64,000 nucleotides of DNA from DAOUKH01 sp965261455. Lineage in GTDB: Bacteria; Chloroflexota; Dehalococcoidia; SHYB01. Below the pieces are notes generated by a model. It searched no databases and was not told the origin of the DNA. It saw nothing but the letters and a program-made list of their open reading frames with translations. Shown piece by piece: positions 24,719 to 32,352 of this stretch. The stretch is from NCBI GenBank assembly GCA_965261455.1, contig OZ253453.1:1984001-2048000 (forward strand). Reading direction: 5' to 3'. Numbering within the stretch: the first letter of the stretch is position 1; the number at the start of each line of letters is the position of its first letter. Made by a program: the position numbers and the translations under genes.

Positions 24719-25799
24719 CCGTCCCCGTGAGTGTACGGAAGGGGTCCGGTTCAGTCTACAAGGGGCCGGCCGCCCCCCTCCGGCCTCTCCCCCTGGAGAT
24801 CTTTGCGCAACACGCCCAACCGCCACAGGGTGGGGCGCTCTTCCCCTTCCCGCCTCGGTGGAGGGCAAGCGGGGTTAGCAGCCCTTGCGTCCGTTCGGCG
24901 GCGCTCGGAACCCGCGGTCTCCGTTCGTTGCGTCCGCGCCTCACCACGCAACGCGCCTTGGGGCGCGCCTCGGCTCAGGCCCGCCCCGGAGGGGGCGGAC
25001 GAGCGGGGCTCGACCGTTGGCGCGGCTGACCGTCCTCGCGCTTTCGCGCCGCGTCTGCCGTGCAAGACCGCGGAGTCCGGCGACCTTCGCCGGGTTGGTG
25101 GCCCTTCGCCTCTCTCCTTGCGGGGGAGGCTGCCTTGGCTAGGCTGTTGGTTCTCGGTGCGGCGTTCTTTGATTTGTACGGCCTTGGGGGGGCCGGGCCA
25201 CGCGGGGCGGTCGTTGCGCGCGCCGTCTGTTATGACGGAGCGGACGGTCCGGTCCACCACGCTGGGTGAAGCGAGGCCGGCGGTTCGCGCACCCCGCGGG
25301 CAAGGCGGGGATTGGTCCCCCGCGCCGCCAAGAGCGGCGCGGGCGCTTTGCCGTCCGTAGCGGTTACGGAGGCAGGTCGTCGTCACGTGGCCGGCGAGAG
25401 GCGGGACGACCCTCCGGGCTTACGGTCCGTTGGGAGGACGGGCCGGGATGGACTTTGCCGCCACGGTGGCGGGGTCCACGGATAGCGCCGCACCGAGAGG
25501 GGGGCGTATGTGGTCGGTCGGGGCTGGGTCCTCCTTAAGGGTGTGGGTTGTTTGGGGCCCGCGTTCCGCGCGTCCGTGGGCGGCGGGCCAGGGAACATAT
25601 GTTCTTTCTCGATGGTAGGTGAGGGGTTGGGGGTTGTCAAGGGCGGTGTGGCGCAGGCGGGCGCCTCTCTCAGTCTCTCCCAGGGGGAGAGAGGCTTGAG
25701 GGAGGCGGCGCGTTGCCTTCTCTCAGTCTCTCCCAGAGGGGGAGAGGTTTAGGTGGGCTCCGCCAGCCGGAGGGGAGGGCGCGCCCACAAGGGGCGCCC
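24719..25799. other. About 1.1 kb with no supportable gene
   Basis: No frame here has the composition of a protein; the open frames are low-complexity Arg/Gly/Pro strings. A degraded dispersed-repeat copy is at about 24770-24805 (CCTCTCCCCCTGGAG, TTTGCGCAAC). Several local inverted repeats occur, for example GGTCGTC near 25376 with GACGACC near 25404, and CCGCCCCGGAGGGGGCGG near 24985. From about 25100 to 25640 the plus strand is strikingly G-rich and C-poor. I looked for RNase P RNA, tmRNA, 6S and SRP landmarks and saw none. It may be decayed DNA left with the truncated amidohydrolase, or an unrecognised structured RNA. Confidence 0.5.
25660..25762. repeat. Two copies of the dispersed palindromic repeat
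   Basis: CTCTCTCAGTCTCTCCC then AGGGGGAGAGAGGCTTGAG, followed by a second TCTCAGTCTCTCCCAGAGG unit ending GTTTAGGTGGGCTCC. The GGTGGGCTCC tail also follows the 3.6-3.9 kb copies. Confidence 0.78.
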
Positions 25800-26957
25800 C
25801 TACGGTATCTCGGCGCCGGCGATGAGGGTGGCGGCGGCGGCGAACATGCCGCCGGGGCCGTGGGCGATGCCGAACTTGGCGTCGGGGACCTGGCGCTCGT
25901 CGGCCTCGCCGCGCAGCTGCCGCACCAGCTCGATCATGGTGTACATGCCGTACATCCCGGAGTGACTGTAGGAGAGGCCGCCGCCGTTGGTGTTCATGGG
26001 GAAGTCGCCGCCGGGGGCGGTGCGCCCGTTCTCGACGAAGGGGCCGCTCTCGCCTTTGCCCACGAAGCCGAGGTCTTCCAGCGCGGCCATCGGGGTGAAG
26101 GAGAAAGCGTCGTAAAGCTCAGCGACGTCGATGTCTTTGTGGGTGAGCCCGGACATATCGAAGGCGGAGCGCCCTGCGATTACCGCCGCGTCCGACGTCG
26201 TCGCGTCGCGGATGTTCGAGATGCCGTAGTGCGCCGTAGCGTGCCCCGTCCCGAGCACGTAAACCGGCGGCTTGGGCAGCGCCGTCGCCTCGTCGGCCCG
26301 CGTGAGCACCAGCGCGCCGCCGGCGTCGGTCACCAGACAGCACATGAACAGGGTGTAGGGCCAGCACACCATGCGGGAGTTCAGCACGTCGTCGATGGTG
26401 ATGTCGTCCTTCATCACGGCTTTGGGGTGCATTTGGGCCCACTTCCGGGTCGAGACTGACACTTCCGCCATTTGCTCCAGCGTGGTGCCGTACTCGTGCA
26501 TGTGCCGTGTGGCCGGCAAGGAGAACGTGGTGGGTGCGCCAAAGGTGCCGTAAGGGGCCTCGAATTGACCTCCTGGGAGGCTGGGCGCGCCGGCAGGGGG
26601 GGCGACGCCGATGCGCGAGCGGCCGCTTTCGCCGTGGGAGATGACGGCGACGTTGATGAGGCCCGCGTCGAGGGCCAGCATGGCGTGCTCGACCATGGCG
26701 ATGAAGGAGCAGCCGCCCATCTGGGTGTTGTTGTAGAGGCGGGGCGTGATGCCCAGGTACTCGCCGAGTTGGGTCATTGGAACGCCGGGGCAGAGCAGGC
26801 CGTCCACGTCGCTCAGCTTCAGGCCGGCGTCGTCGAGGGCGTTGCGGATGCCTTCGGCGTGCAGGGTGATCATGGAATGGTCGGGGAGGGTCCCCAGCCG
26901 GTCGGTCTCGCAGGCGCCGACGATGGCGACCTTGCCGCGAAGGTCTTTGGTGGGCAT
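25800..26957 (-). CDS. SCP2-type thiolase / acetyl-CoA acetyltransferase-like protein
   Basis: This 385-residue thiolase-like protein begins at the ATG before PTKDLRGKVAIVGACETDRLG. The frame upstream of it is shadow of the DUF35 gene. A Cys in QMGGCSFIAMVEHAML sits in the nucleophile region, and NTNGGGLSYSHSGMYGM matches the GG...GHP site with His kept. VAELYDAFSFTPMAALEDLGF is the usual NEAF-type region variant. Such proteins cleave or modify 3-ketoacyl-CoA of sterols, aromatics or branched acids, typically as complexes with a DUF35 protein, which is encoded 35 bases upstream. Confidence 0.87.
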   Translation of the reverse strand: MPTKDLRGKVAIVGACETDRLGTLPDHSMITLHAEGIRNALDDAGLKLSDVDGLLCPGVPMTQLGEYLGITPRLYNNTQMGGCSFIAMVEHAMLALDAGLINVAVISHGESGRSRIGVAPPAGAPSLPGGQFEAPYGTFGAPTTFSLPATRHMHEYGTTLEQMAEVSVSTRKWAQMHPKAVMKDDITIDDVLNSRMVCWPYTLFMCCLVTDAGGALVLTRADEATALPKPPVYVLGTGHATAHYGISNIRDATTSDAAVIAGRSAFDMSGLTHKDIDVAELYDAFSFTPMAALEDLGFVGKGESGPFVENGRTAPGGDFPMNTNGGGLSYSHSGMYGMYTMIELVRQLRGEADERQVPDAKFGIAHGPGGMFAAAATLIAGAEIP

Positions 26958-26992
26958 GACGCTTCTCTTCCTCTGGGCTCTTAGGGGCCGGA

Positions 26993-27409
26993 CTAGGCGG
27001 GGCGGAACTTGGGCAGGGTGACCTCGTCGGTCACCGCGACGTACTCGACGCGCACCGGCATGCCGCAGGCGATCTTGGCGGGGTCGGGGTCGACGCCGAT
27101 GAGGTTGCTCATCATGCGCGGGCCTTCGTCGAGCTCGATGATGGCGATGACGTAGGGCTCGCCGTTCATGTAGGGCAGCTTGCGGTGGCTTATGACGAAG
27201 GAGTAGACCTTGCCGCTCCCGCCAGCCTCGAACCACTCCACGTCCCACGAAAAGCAGGTCGGACAGAACGGGCGGGGGTAGAAGTACGGCCCGCAGGCGG
27301 CGCAGCGCTGCAACATGAGCTTGCCCTGGTTCACCCCGTCCCAAAAGGGCTTGGTCTCGGGCGTGGGTTTGGGCAGGGGGCCGGAGTAGGCGGCGGCTTG
27401 GTCGGGCAT
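26993..27409 (-). CDS. DUF35 zinc-ribbon/OB-fold acyl-CoA-associated protein
   Basis: This 138-residue protein has an N-terminal helix (PTPETKPFWDGVNQGKLMLQRC), a four-cysteine ribbon (C-x2-C in CAACG and C-x2-C in CPTC), then an OB fold (GKVYSFVISHRKLP, PYVIAIIELDEG). DUF35 proteins pair with SCP2-type thiolases and stabilise or gate them. The adjacent thiolase supports that role. Confidence 0.9.
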   Translation of the reverse strand: MPDQAAAYSGPLPKPTPETKPFWDGVNQGKLMLQRCAACGPYFYPRPFCPTCFSWDVEWFEAGGSGKVYSFVISHRKLPYMNGEPYVIAIIELDEGPRMMSNLIGVDPDPAKIACGMPVRVEYVAVTDEVTLPKFRPA

Positions 27410-27519
27410 GGGGAGACCTTTCTGCGGGCGTCGCGCCCTTGCGTGCCGCGCCGGACGCCGGGGAGAGTCTAGCCGCTAGGGGAGCGACGCCGCAACGCGG
27501 GAGGGGTCTGCGGCGCATG

Positions 27520-27725
27520 CCCTGTCTCAGGCTCTTCCAGCGGGAGAGGTTTGCGTAACTCGGCGGGCGGGCTTCAGCAAGGTCGCGCGGCCCCCGCCTC
27601 CCCCCACCCTCACCCCAACCCTCTCCTAGCGGGAGAGGAGGCCGGCGGGGAGCGCCCTTCGGGCGCGACGCGCCTAGCGGCGCGTGCCCTCTCTCAGTCT
27701 CTCCCAGGGGGAGAGAGGTTTAAGG
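27520..27725. repeat. Dispersed palindromic repeats before comB
   Basis: The gap 27410-27770 has no gene. It holds three hairpin units: CTGTCTCAGGCTCTTCCAGC with GGGAGAGGTTTGCGTAAC, CCCTCTCCTAGCGGGAGAGG, and CTCTCTCAGTCTCTCCCAGG with GGGAGAGAGGTTTAAGG. The first has the TTTGCGTAAC tail of the long form. Confidence 0.78.
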
Positions 27726-27770
27726 TGCGGCGTTGACCGAAGGTAGCGCGCGGACTACGGTGTAGCGACT

Positions 27771-28619
27771 ATGCGCGTCGATGCTGTATCCCACGCCGCG
27801 GGCTTGGGAACCCTCTCTCAATCTCCCCCAAAGGGGGAGAGGTCTGAGGTGGCCCTCTCTCAATCTCCCCCAAAGGGGGAGAGGTCTGCGGCGGCCCTCT
27901 CTCAGTCTCTCCCAGAGGGAGAGAGGTTTAGGGATGCCCCGGAGGGGGAGAGGCGGCGGGTTGTCGTCATCGACGCGGTGCGGGCCTCCTCGACGATCGC
28001 GCACGCCGTCAGCGCGGGAGCCAAGCGGGTCATTCCCATCGCCGCCATTGAGGAGGCGTGGGAGTTGCGGCGCAGGCTGGGAGGGGAGCGGCCCCTGCTT
28101 GGCGGCGAGCGCGGCGGTCTCAAGATCGAAGGCTTCGACCTAGGGAACTCGCCGGAGTCCTACACTCCGCGCGCCGTTGAGGGACGGACGGTGATCATCA
28201 CCACTACCAACGGGACCCGGGCCATGCGCGCCGGCGAACGGGTCGGCCGCGTCGTCGTGGGGGCGTTCGTGAACCTCCCCGCCGTCGTTGCGCGCCTGCT
28301 GGATTGGGGCGAGGACGTCCTGCTCGCGCCGGTGGGCCGCGAAGAGGCCCCGGTGCTCGACGACACCGTCTGCGCCGGCATGTATGCCGACGCTCTCCTC
28401 GACGCCGGCTTCGGCCTCAGCCCCGCCGCCGAGGAGCTGCGCCGCGCCTATCTCCCCTATGCGGGGCGGTTGATCGACGCCCTCACCGAGTCGGCGTCGG
28501 GTCGCGCCCTCATCGCTGTCGGCTTGCAGAGCGATCTGCGTTACTGCGCCCAAGTCGGCGTCCTTGACTCCACTCCGCTGATCGACGAGGGCGCGATTTG
28601 CGAGGGGCGGGCGGCGTGA
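27771..28619 (+). CDS. comB: 2-phosphosulfolactate phosphatase family protein with in-frame repeat insertion
   Basis: This 282-residue protein has the ComB core (VVVIDAVRASSTIAHAVSAGAKRVIP, FDLGNSPESYTP, TTTNGTRAMR, and the DDTVCAGMYADALL region). The family hydrolyses 2-phosphosulfolactate, a step towards coenzyme M or sulfolactate. The start MRVDAV matches the first strand of the family. Between it and VVVIDAVRA lie about 50 residues made of repeated LSQSPPKGER-type units. They are encoded by three copies of the dispersed palindrome plus a partial one, all in frame. So the array has grown inside the coding region, or the true 5' end was lost. Activity is uncertain. crcB overlaps the stop. 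Confidence 0.82.
   Translation: MRVDAVSHAAGLGTLSQSPPKGERSEVALSQSPPKGERSAAALSQSLPEGERFRDAPEGERRRVVVIDAVRASSTIAHAVSAGAKRVIPIAAIEEAWELRRRLGGERPLLGGERGGLKIEGFDLGNSPESYTPRAVEGRTVIITTTNGTRAMRAGERVGRVVVGAFVNLPAVVARLLDWGEDVLLAPVGREEAPVLDDTVCAGMYADALLDAGFGLSPAAEELRRAYLPYAGRLIDALTESASGRALIAVGLQSDLRYCAQVGVLDSTPLIDEGAICEGRAA
27811..27942 (+). repeat. Three tandem 42-base palindromic repeat units inside comB
   Basis: Two units of 42 bases starting CCCTCTCTCAATCTCCCCC, each holding the hairpin CTCCCCCAAAGGGGGAG, are nearly identical. A third variant has CTCAGTCTCTCCCAGAGGG and a fourth is a partial GGAGGGGGAGAGG. The 42-base period equals 14 codons, so the frame stays open. There are no unique spacers, so it is not a CRISPR array. 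Confidence 0.88.
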
Positions 28620-28990
28620 CGGCGCTCCTGCTCGTCGGCGGGGGCGGCTTCCTGGGGTCGATCGCCCGCTACGCCCTCTCCAGGGCCGTCCAACGCGGGT
28701 TGGGCGAGGCGGCCTTCCCCTACGGAACGTTCGCGGTGAACATGATCGGCTGCCTCCTGATCGGGCTGCTCCTGGGGATCATCGAGCAGCGCGGCGGCGG
28801 GTCGAACCTCCGCACCTTCGCCGCCATCGGCGTCCTGGGCGGCTTCACCACCTTTTCCGCCTTCGGCTACGACACGCTCGTCCTCTTCCGCGACGGGCGC
28901 GTCCTGGCGGGGCTTGCCAACGTCGTGCTCCAGCCGATGCTGGGGCTGCTCGCGGCTTGGGCGGGGTGGAGCGCGGCGAAGCTGGTGTAG
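28616..28990 (+). CDS. crcB: Fluoride ion channel CrcB/Fluc
   Basis: This 124-residue protein has four hydrophobic helices. Signature segments are GGFLGSIARYALSRAVQRG, YGTFAVNMIGCLLIGLLLG, and GGFTTFSAFGYD, the family's TTFS motif with phenylalanines that line the fluoride pore. It exports F- as an antiparallel dimer. I chose the GTG overlapping the comB stop (GTGA), which gives a standard N terminus. There is one copy here. No fluoride riboswitch is visible upstream because it is embedded after comB. Confidence 0.93.
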   Translation: MTALLLVGGGGFLGSIARYALSRAVQRGLGEAAFPYGTFAVNMIGCLLIGLLLGIIEQRGGGSNLRTFAAIGVLGGFTTFSAFGYDTLVLFRDGRVLAGLANVVLQPMLGLLAAWAGWSAAKLV

Positions 28991-28999
28991 GGGGGCGAG

Positions 29000-29116
29000 C
29001 CCGGTCTCAGGCTCTCCCAAGGGGAGACCTTTGCGTAACTGGGGGTGGCTGAAGCGAGGATGGCGGGCTTCGCCTCCCCCGCCCTCTCTCAGTCTCCCCA
29101 GAGGGGGAGAGGTTTG
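29000..29116. repeat. Dispersed repeats between crcB and yvcK
   Basis: GGTCTCAGGCTCTCCCAAGG then GGAGACCTTTGCGTAACTGG is the long form, with GGATGGCGGGCTTCGCC following as in the 10.95 kb copy. A second hairpin, CTCTCTCAGTCTCCCCAGAG with GGGGAGAGGTTTGAG, ends near 29115. Confidence 0.78.
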
Positions 29117-29219
29117 AGTGAATGCCACCTCCGCTCCCCCCGCCAGGACCTCAGTCGGTTTTGCAGAGGTCTCCGAGGGGGGAGAGGGGGGTGGCGGTGG
29201 GCGCTCCCGCGTCGTGCCA

Positions 29220-29225
29220 TATAAT
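29220..29225 (+). promoter_or_regulatory. Candidate -10 element for yvcK
   Basis: TATAAT lies 62 bases before the GTG chosen for yvcK. No convincing -35 is seen at 16-18 bases. The element supports a start downstream of it and argues against the longer upstream frame. Confidence 0.35.
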
Positions 29226-29286
29226 GCCGGAGCGCGGACGCCGCCGCGTCCAAGCGGATACGACCACGACGCAATCGCGGGGACCC

Positions 29287-30300
29287 GTGACCTCCACCGA
29301 CACACCGAGCGCGCCCGAGGCCGGCGCGCGCAAGACTTCGCCTCCGAAGATCGTCTCCATCGGCGGCGGGACGGGGAGCTATAACCTGCTCTCCGGTCTC
29401 AAGCACCGCGACTGCCGGCTCACCGCGGTCGTCACCACCATGGACAGCGGCGGCAGCTCGGGCCGCCTCCGCGACGAGTTCGGCCACCTGCCTCCCGGCG
29501 ACCTTCGCCAGTGCCTCCTGGCACTCAGCCCCGACGACCATTCGGGGATGGTGCTGCGCGGGCTGTTCAACTACCGCTTCGACAAGGGGAACGGCCTCGA
29601 CGGCCACAGCTTCGGCAATCTGTTCCTGACTGCGCTGACCGAGATTACCGGAAGCGCCGAACGGGCCATCGACGAGATGGGCCGGCTGCTGAACATCAAG
29701 GGGCGTGTCCTGCCGGTGACATTGGCCAACGCCGACCTCTGCGCGCGGCTGCGCGACGGGTCGGTGATCATAGGCGAGACGAACATTGATCGGCGCAGCG
29801 CCGGATCCGCCGCGCCCATCGACTACGTCTATCTTGAGCCATCGACCGCCAAGGTACATCCGCCGACAGCGGCGGCGATCGAGGAGGCCGACGCAATCGT
29901 CATCGGCCCCGGCGACCTCTACACCAGCATCGTTCCCAACCTGCTCGTCGAAGGGGTAACGGAGGCCCTGGCGCGCTGCCGCGGCGTCCGTATCTACGTC
30001 TGCAACCTCATGACGAAGCCTGGTGAGTCGGACGGCTTCAAGGCCTCGGACTTCATCGGCGAGGTCGGAAGGTACCTGGGACCGCGGGCGAGGCTCGACC
30101 GCGTGATCGTGAACGACCAGCCCCTGCCGGGCCCTGTCGCGGAGCGCTATCGCGGCGAGCAGTCCACCCAAGTCCTCTTCGACGAGGCGGCGTGCCGCGC
30201 TCTGGTGGACACGGTGCTGGCCCGCCCCCTCGCGGCTGCCGGCGGCTTCATCCGCCACGACCCCCACCGCCTCGCCGCCGCCGTTTTCGAAGCGCTGTAG
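29287..30300 (+). CDS. yvcK: YvcK/CofD-like gluconeogenesis factor
   Basis: This 337-residue protein of the CofD/YvcK family binds a UDP-sugar and in Firmicutes affects cell-wall synthesis and growth on gluconeogenic carbon. Landmarks are VSIGGGTGSYNLLSGLK, TTMDSGGSSGRLRDEFG, LPPGDLRQCLLAL, FGNLFLTALTEITG, and GPGDLYTSIVPNLLVEG. The GTG start gives a short polar N-terminal tail before PKIVSIGGGTG. Earlier codons are repeat-derived and sit upstream of a TATAAT. In Gram-positives yvcK is next to whiA and rapZ; those genes are not here. Confidence 0.9.
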   Translation: MTSTDTPSAPEAGARKTSPPKIVSIGGGTGSYNLLSGLKHRDCRLTAVVTTMDSGGSSGRLRDEFGHLPPGDLRQCLLALSPDDHSGMVLRGLFNYRFDKGNGLDGHSFGNLFLTALTEITGSAERAIDEMGRLLNIKGRVLPVTLANADLCARLRDGSVIIGETNIDRRSAGSAAPIDYVYLEPSTAKVHPPTAAAIEEADAIVIGPGDLYTSIVPNLLVEGVTEALARCRGVRIYVCNLMTKPGESDGFKASDFIGEVGRYLGPRARLDRVIVNDQPLPGPVAERYRGEQSTQVLFDEAACRALVDTVLARPLAAAGGFIRHDPHRLAAAVFEAL

Positions 30301-30397
30301 GGGCGGTCGCGTTCAGGGCGCGCTCGCTAACGCAGGGCCGGCCCCGTACAATTGGCCCGCGGCCCCGACCCGCGAACGGGCCGCGAGGAGCACGGGT

Positions 30398-31519
30398 ATG
30401 AAGATCGACTTGCTCTACGAGCTCCAAGTCCCCAAGCCTTGGACGACACCGCAATACGTCGGCGAGCAGCGCGTCTTCATGCACTCCCTGGACCAGATCG
30501 AGCGGGCCGACGAGTTGGGCTTCGATACAGTGTGGATGGTGGAGCACCACATGCGGGAGGAGCGCTCGCACTGCTCCGCTCCCGAAGTGTTCCTGGGGGC
30601 CGTCTCACAACGGACGAAGAACATCCGGCTGGGCCACGGCGTCGTGCTGCTGCCGTTCCCCTTCAATCATCCCGTCCGCGTCGCGGAGCGCGTCGCCATG
30701 CTGGACCTGATCAGCAACGGCCGCGTGGAGTTTGGGACGGGCCGCTCGACGCGGTTCGAGCAAGAGGGGTTCATGATCGAATACGAGAAGACCCGTGGCA
30801 TGTGGCGCGAGGCGCTTGAGATCATCCCCAAGATGTGGATGCAGGACCGCTTCTCGCACAAGGGCGAATACTTCGAGATCCCAGAGCGGAACGTGGTGCC
30901 CAAGCCGATGCAGCAGCCGCACCCGCCGATGTGGATGGCGGCGAGCAACGACGACAGCTACCCCATCGCCGCCGAGATGGGTCTGGGCGCCCTCGGCCTC
31001 ACGATCCTGCTGCCCCTGGAACGCTTGGAGCAACGGATCCGTACCTACAAGAAGGGGATCGTCAACGCGAAGCCGGCGGGAGCGATGGTCAACGACAAGA
31101 CCGGCGCTTACACGCTCGTGATGTGCGCCGACTCGCGGGAGCAGGCGCGGGAGGCCGGCGCCTACGACTCGGTGGTCTGGTGGCTGACGCACGCCGTGCT
31201 CGCCACGACCATCTGGGAGGGCGCCCAGTCGACGGAGAAGATGTTCGGCGACTTTCCTCTGCTCCAGCGCTTCCATGAAGGGAAGGTCGGTATCGAGGCG
31301 TTCGACGAGGCGGACATGGTGCTCATCGGCAATCCCGACGAGGTTATCCGCAAGATGGAGGCGTACGAGCGGATCGGCGTGGACCACGTGCTCTGCGACG
31401 TGGACTTCGGCCACCTGAAGCACGAGGACATCATGCGCTCGATAGAGCTGCTGGGGAAATACGTCATCCCGTACTTCAAGAAGAAGGGGACTTCGGTGGT
31501 CGCCGCCACGGGAGTCTGA
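30398..31519 (+). CDS. Luciferase-like flavin-dependent monooxygenase, copy 1
   Basis: This is a 373-residue TIM-barrel LLM-class oxidoreductase. Marks are an N-terminal MKIDLLYELQ strand, FDTVWMVEHHMRE with the conserved EHH, IRLGHGVVLLPFPFNHPVRVAERVAMLD, and GRVEFGTGRSTRFEQEGF. It uses FMNH2 or F420H2 with O2 or an acceptor; the exact cofactor is not readable. It leads an operon with an SDR (13 bases later) and two CoA-transferases, so it probably oxidises a substrate that is then reduced or activated. TACAAT at 30347 is a possible -10 without a good -35. Confidence 0.9.
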   Translation: MKIDLLYELQVPKPWTTPQYVGEQRVFMHSLDQIERADELGFDTVWMVEHHMREERSHCSAPEVFLGAVSQRTKNIRLGHGVVLLPFPFNHPVRVAERVAMLDLISNGRVEFGTGRSTRFEQEGFMIEYEKTRGMWREALEIIPKMWMQDRFSHKGEYFEIPERNVVPKPMQQPHPPMWMAASNDDSYPIAAEMGLGALGLTILLPLERLEQRIRTYKKGIVNAKPAGAMVNDKTGAYTLVMCADSREQAREAGAYDSVVWWLTHAVLATTIWEGAQSTEKMFGDFPLLQRFHEGKVGIEAFDEADMVLIGNPDEVIRKMEAYERIGVDHVLCDVDFGHLKHEDIMRSIELLGKYVIPYFKKKGTSVVAATGV

Positions 31520-31532
31520 ACGGCGGGGGCCG

Positions 31533-32336
31533 ATGGTGGAGTCCTATGGCGACAGGCTGAGCATGAAAGGCCGCACGGCGATTGTGGCGGGCGGCGGGCT
31601 CGGCATGGGATTCGCCATCGCGGAGGCGCTCGCCGGCGCGGGAGCGCGCGTCGCCGTCGTCGACATCGACGGCGCCCGCGCCGAGGCCGCCGCGCGGCGG
31701 ATCGGCTCAGGCTCGGCGGCGATGACCGCGGACGTGCAGGACGAGGCCCAAGTCGACCGCCTCATCGACGACGTGACCGACCGCTGGGGCGGCTTCGATA
31801 CGCTCGCGTCGGTGGTCGGCGGGGCCCATGGCATCGCCGCGCGGGCGCCGCTCGCCGAGACCGGCATGGACGATTGGGACAAAGTCGTGGAGCTCAACCT
31901 TCGCCACTTCGTCTTGCTTGCCAGAGCCTCGGCGAAGCATTTCATCGAACGAGGCGTCCGGGGCTCGATGGTGAGCGTGTCGTCGGTCAACGGCGTCGGA
32001 GGCTCGCCCAACCTTGCCTCCTACGGGGCGGCGAAGGCGGGCCTCATCAGCCTTACCCGCACGCTGTCGGTCGAGCTGGGGAAACATGGCATACGAGTGA
32101 ACTCGGTGGCGCCAGGGACGATCTTCACGGAGCGCAGCGCCGACGCCTACACCGAGGAGACGCTGTCGCGCCTGGAGCGCGTTATCCCGCTGGGCCGGTT
32201 GGGCCGCGTCGAGGACGTGGCGGGTACGGCGCTCTTCCTGCTCTCCGACCTCGCGTCCTACGTGACGGGCCAGACCATCCTGGTCGATGGCGGGATCATG
32301 AACGTCTACCCCTTCGATCTTCAGCCCGCCGAATAG
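31533..32336 (+). CDS. Short-chain dehydrogenase/reductase
   Basis: This 267-residue SDR has AGGGLGMGFAIA in the place of TGxxxGxG (the Thr is Ala), acidic VVDIDGA for NAD, the NNAG-region variant SVVGGAHG, a catalytic Ser in VSVSSVNGVGG, and YGAAKAGLIS with Tyr and Lys. The C-terminal GQTILVDGGI is standard. The start is the ATG at 31533; an internal ATG before KGRTAIV would also give a normal SDR. It is in an operon between a luciferase-like enzyme and CoA-transferases. Confidence 0.9.
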   Translation: MVESYGDRLSMKGRTAIVAGGGLGMGFAIAEALAGAGARVAVVDIDGARAEAAARRIGSGSAAMTADVQDEAQVDRLIDDVTDRWGGFDTLASVVGGAHGIAARAPLAETGMDDWDKVVELNLRHFVLLARASAKHFIERGVRGSMVSVSSVNGVGGSPNLASYGAAKAGLISLTRTLSVELGKHGIRVNSVAPGTIFTERSADAYTEETLSRLERVIPLGRLGRVEDVAGTALFLLSDLASYVTGQTILVDGGIMNVYPFDLQPAE

Positions 32337-32352
32337 CGGGCGGAGCCGGCGC

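Noticed and set aside
24751..25640. Several open frames of 60-210 codons in the gene-free stretch
   Set aside because: All are low-complexity Arg/Gly/Pro/Ala strings on both strands, with no ribosome sites or family motifs.
24990..25640. RNase P RNA, tmRNA or SRP RNA in the G-rich region
   Set aside because: None of the conserved core sequences of these RNAs could be found; only short local hairpins were seen.
27811..27942. CRISPR-like tandem repeats
   Set aside because: Units are contiguous without unique spacers, are palindromic throughout, and occur singly elsewhere. No cas gene is near.
29122..29286. Longer N terminus for YvcK
   Set aside because: The extra codons come from repeat-derived DNA and precede a TATAAT. 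The family starts near PKIVSIGGGTG.
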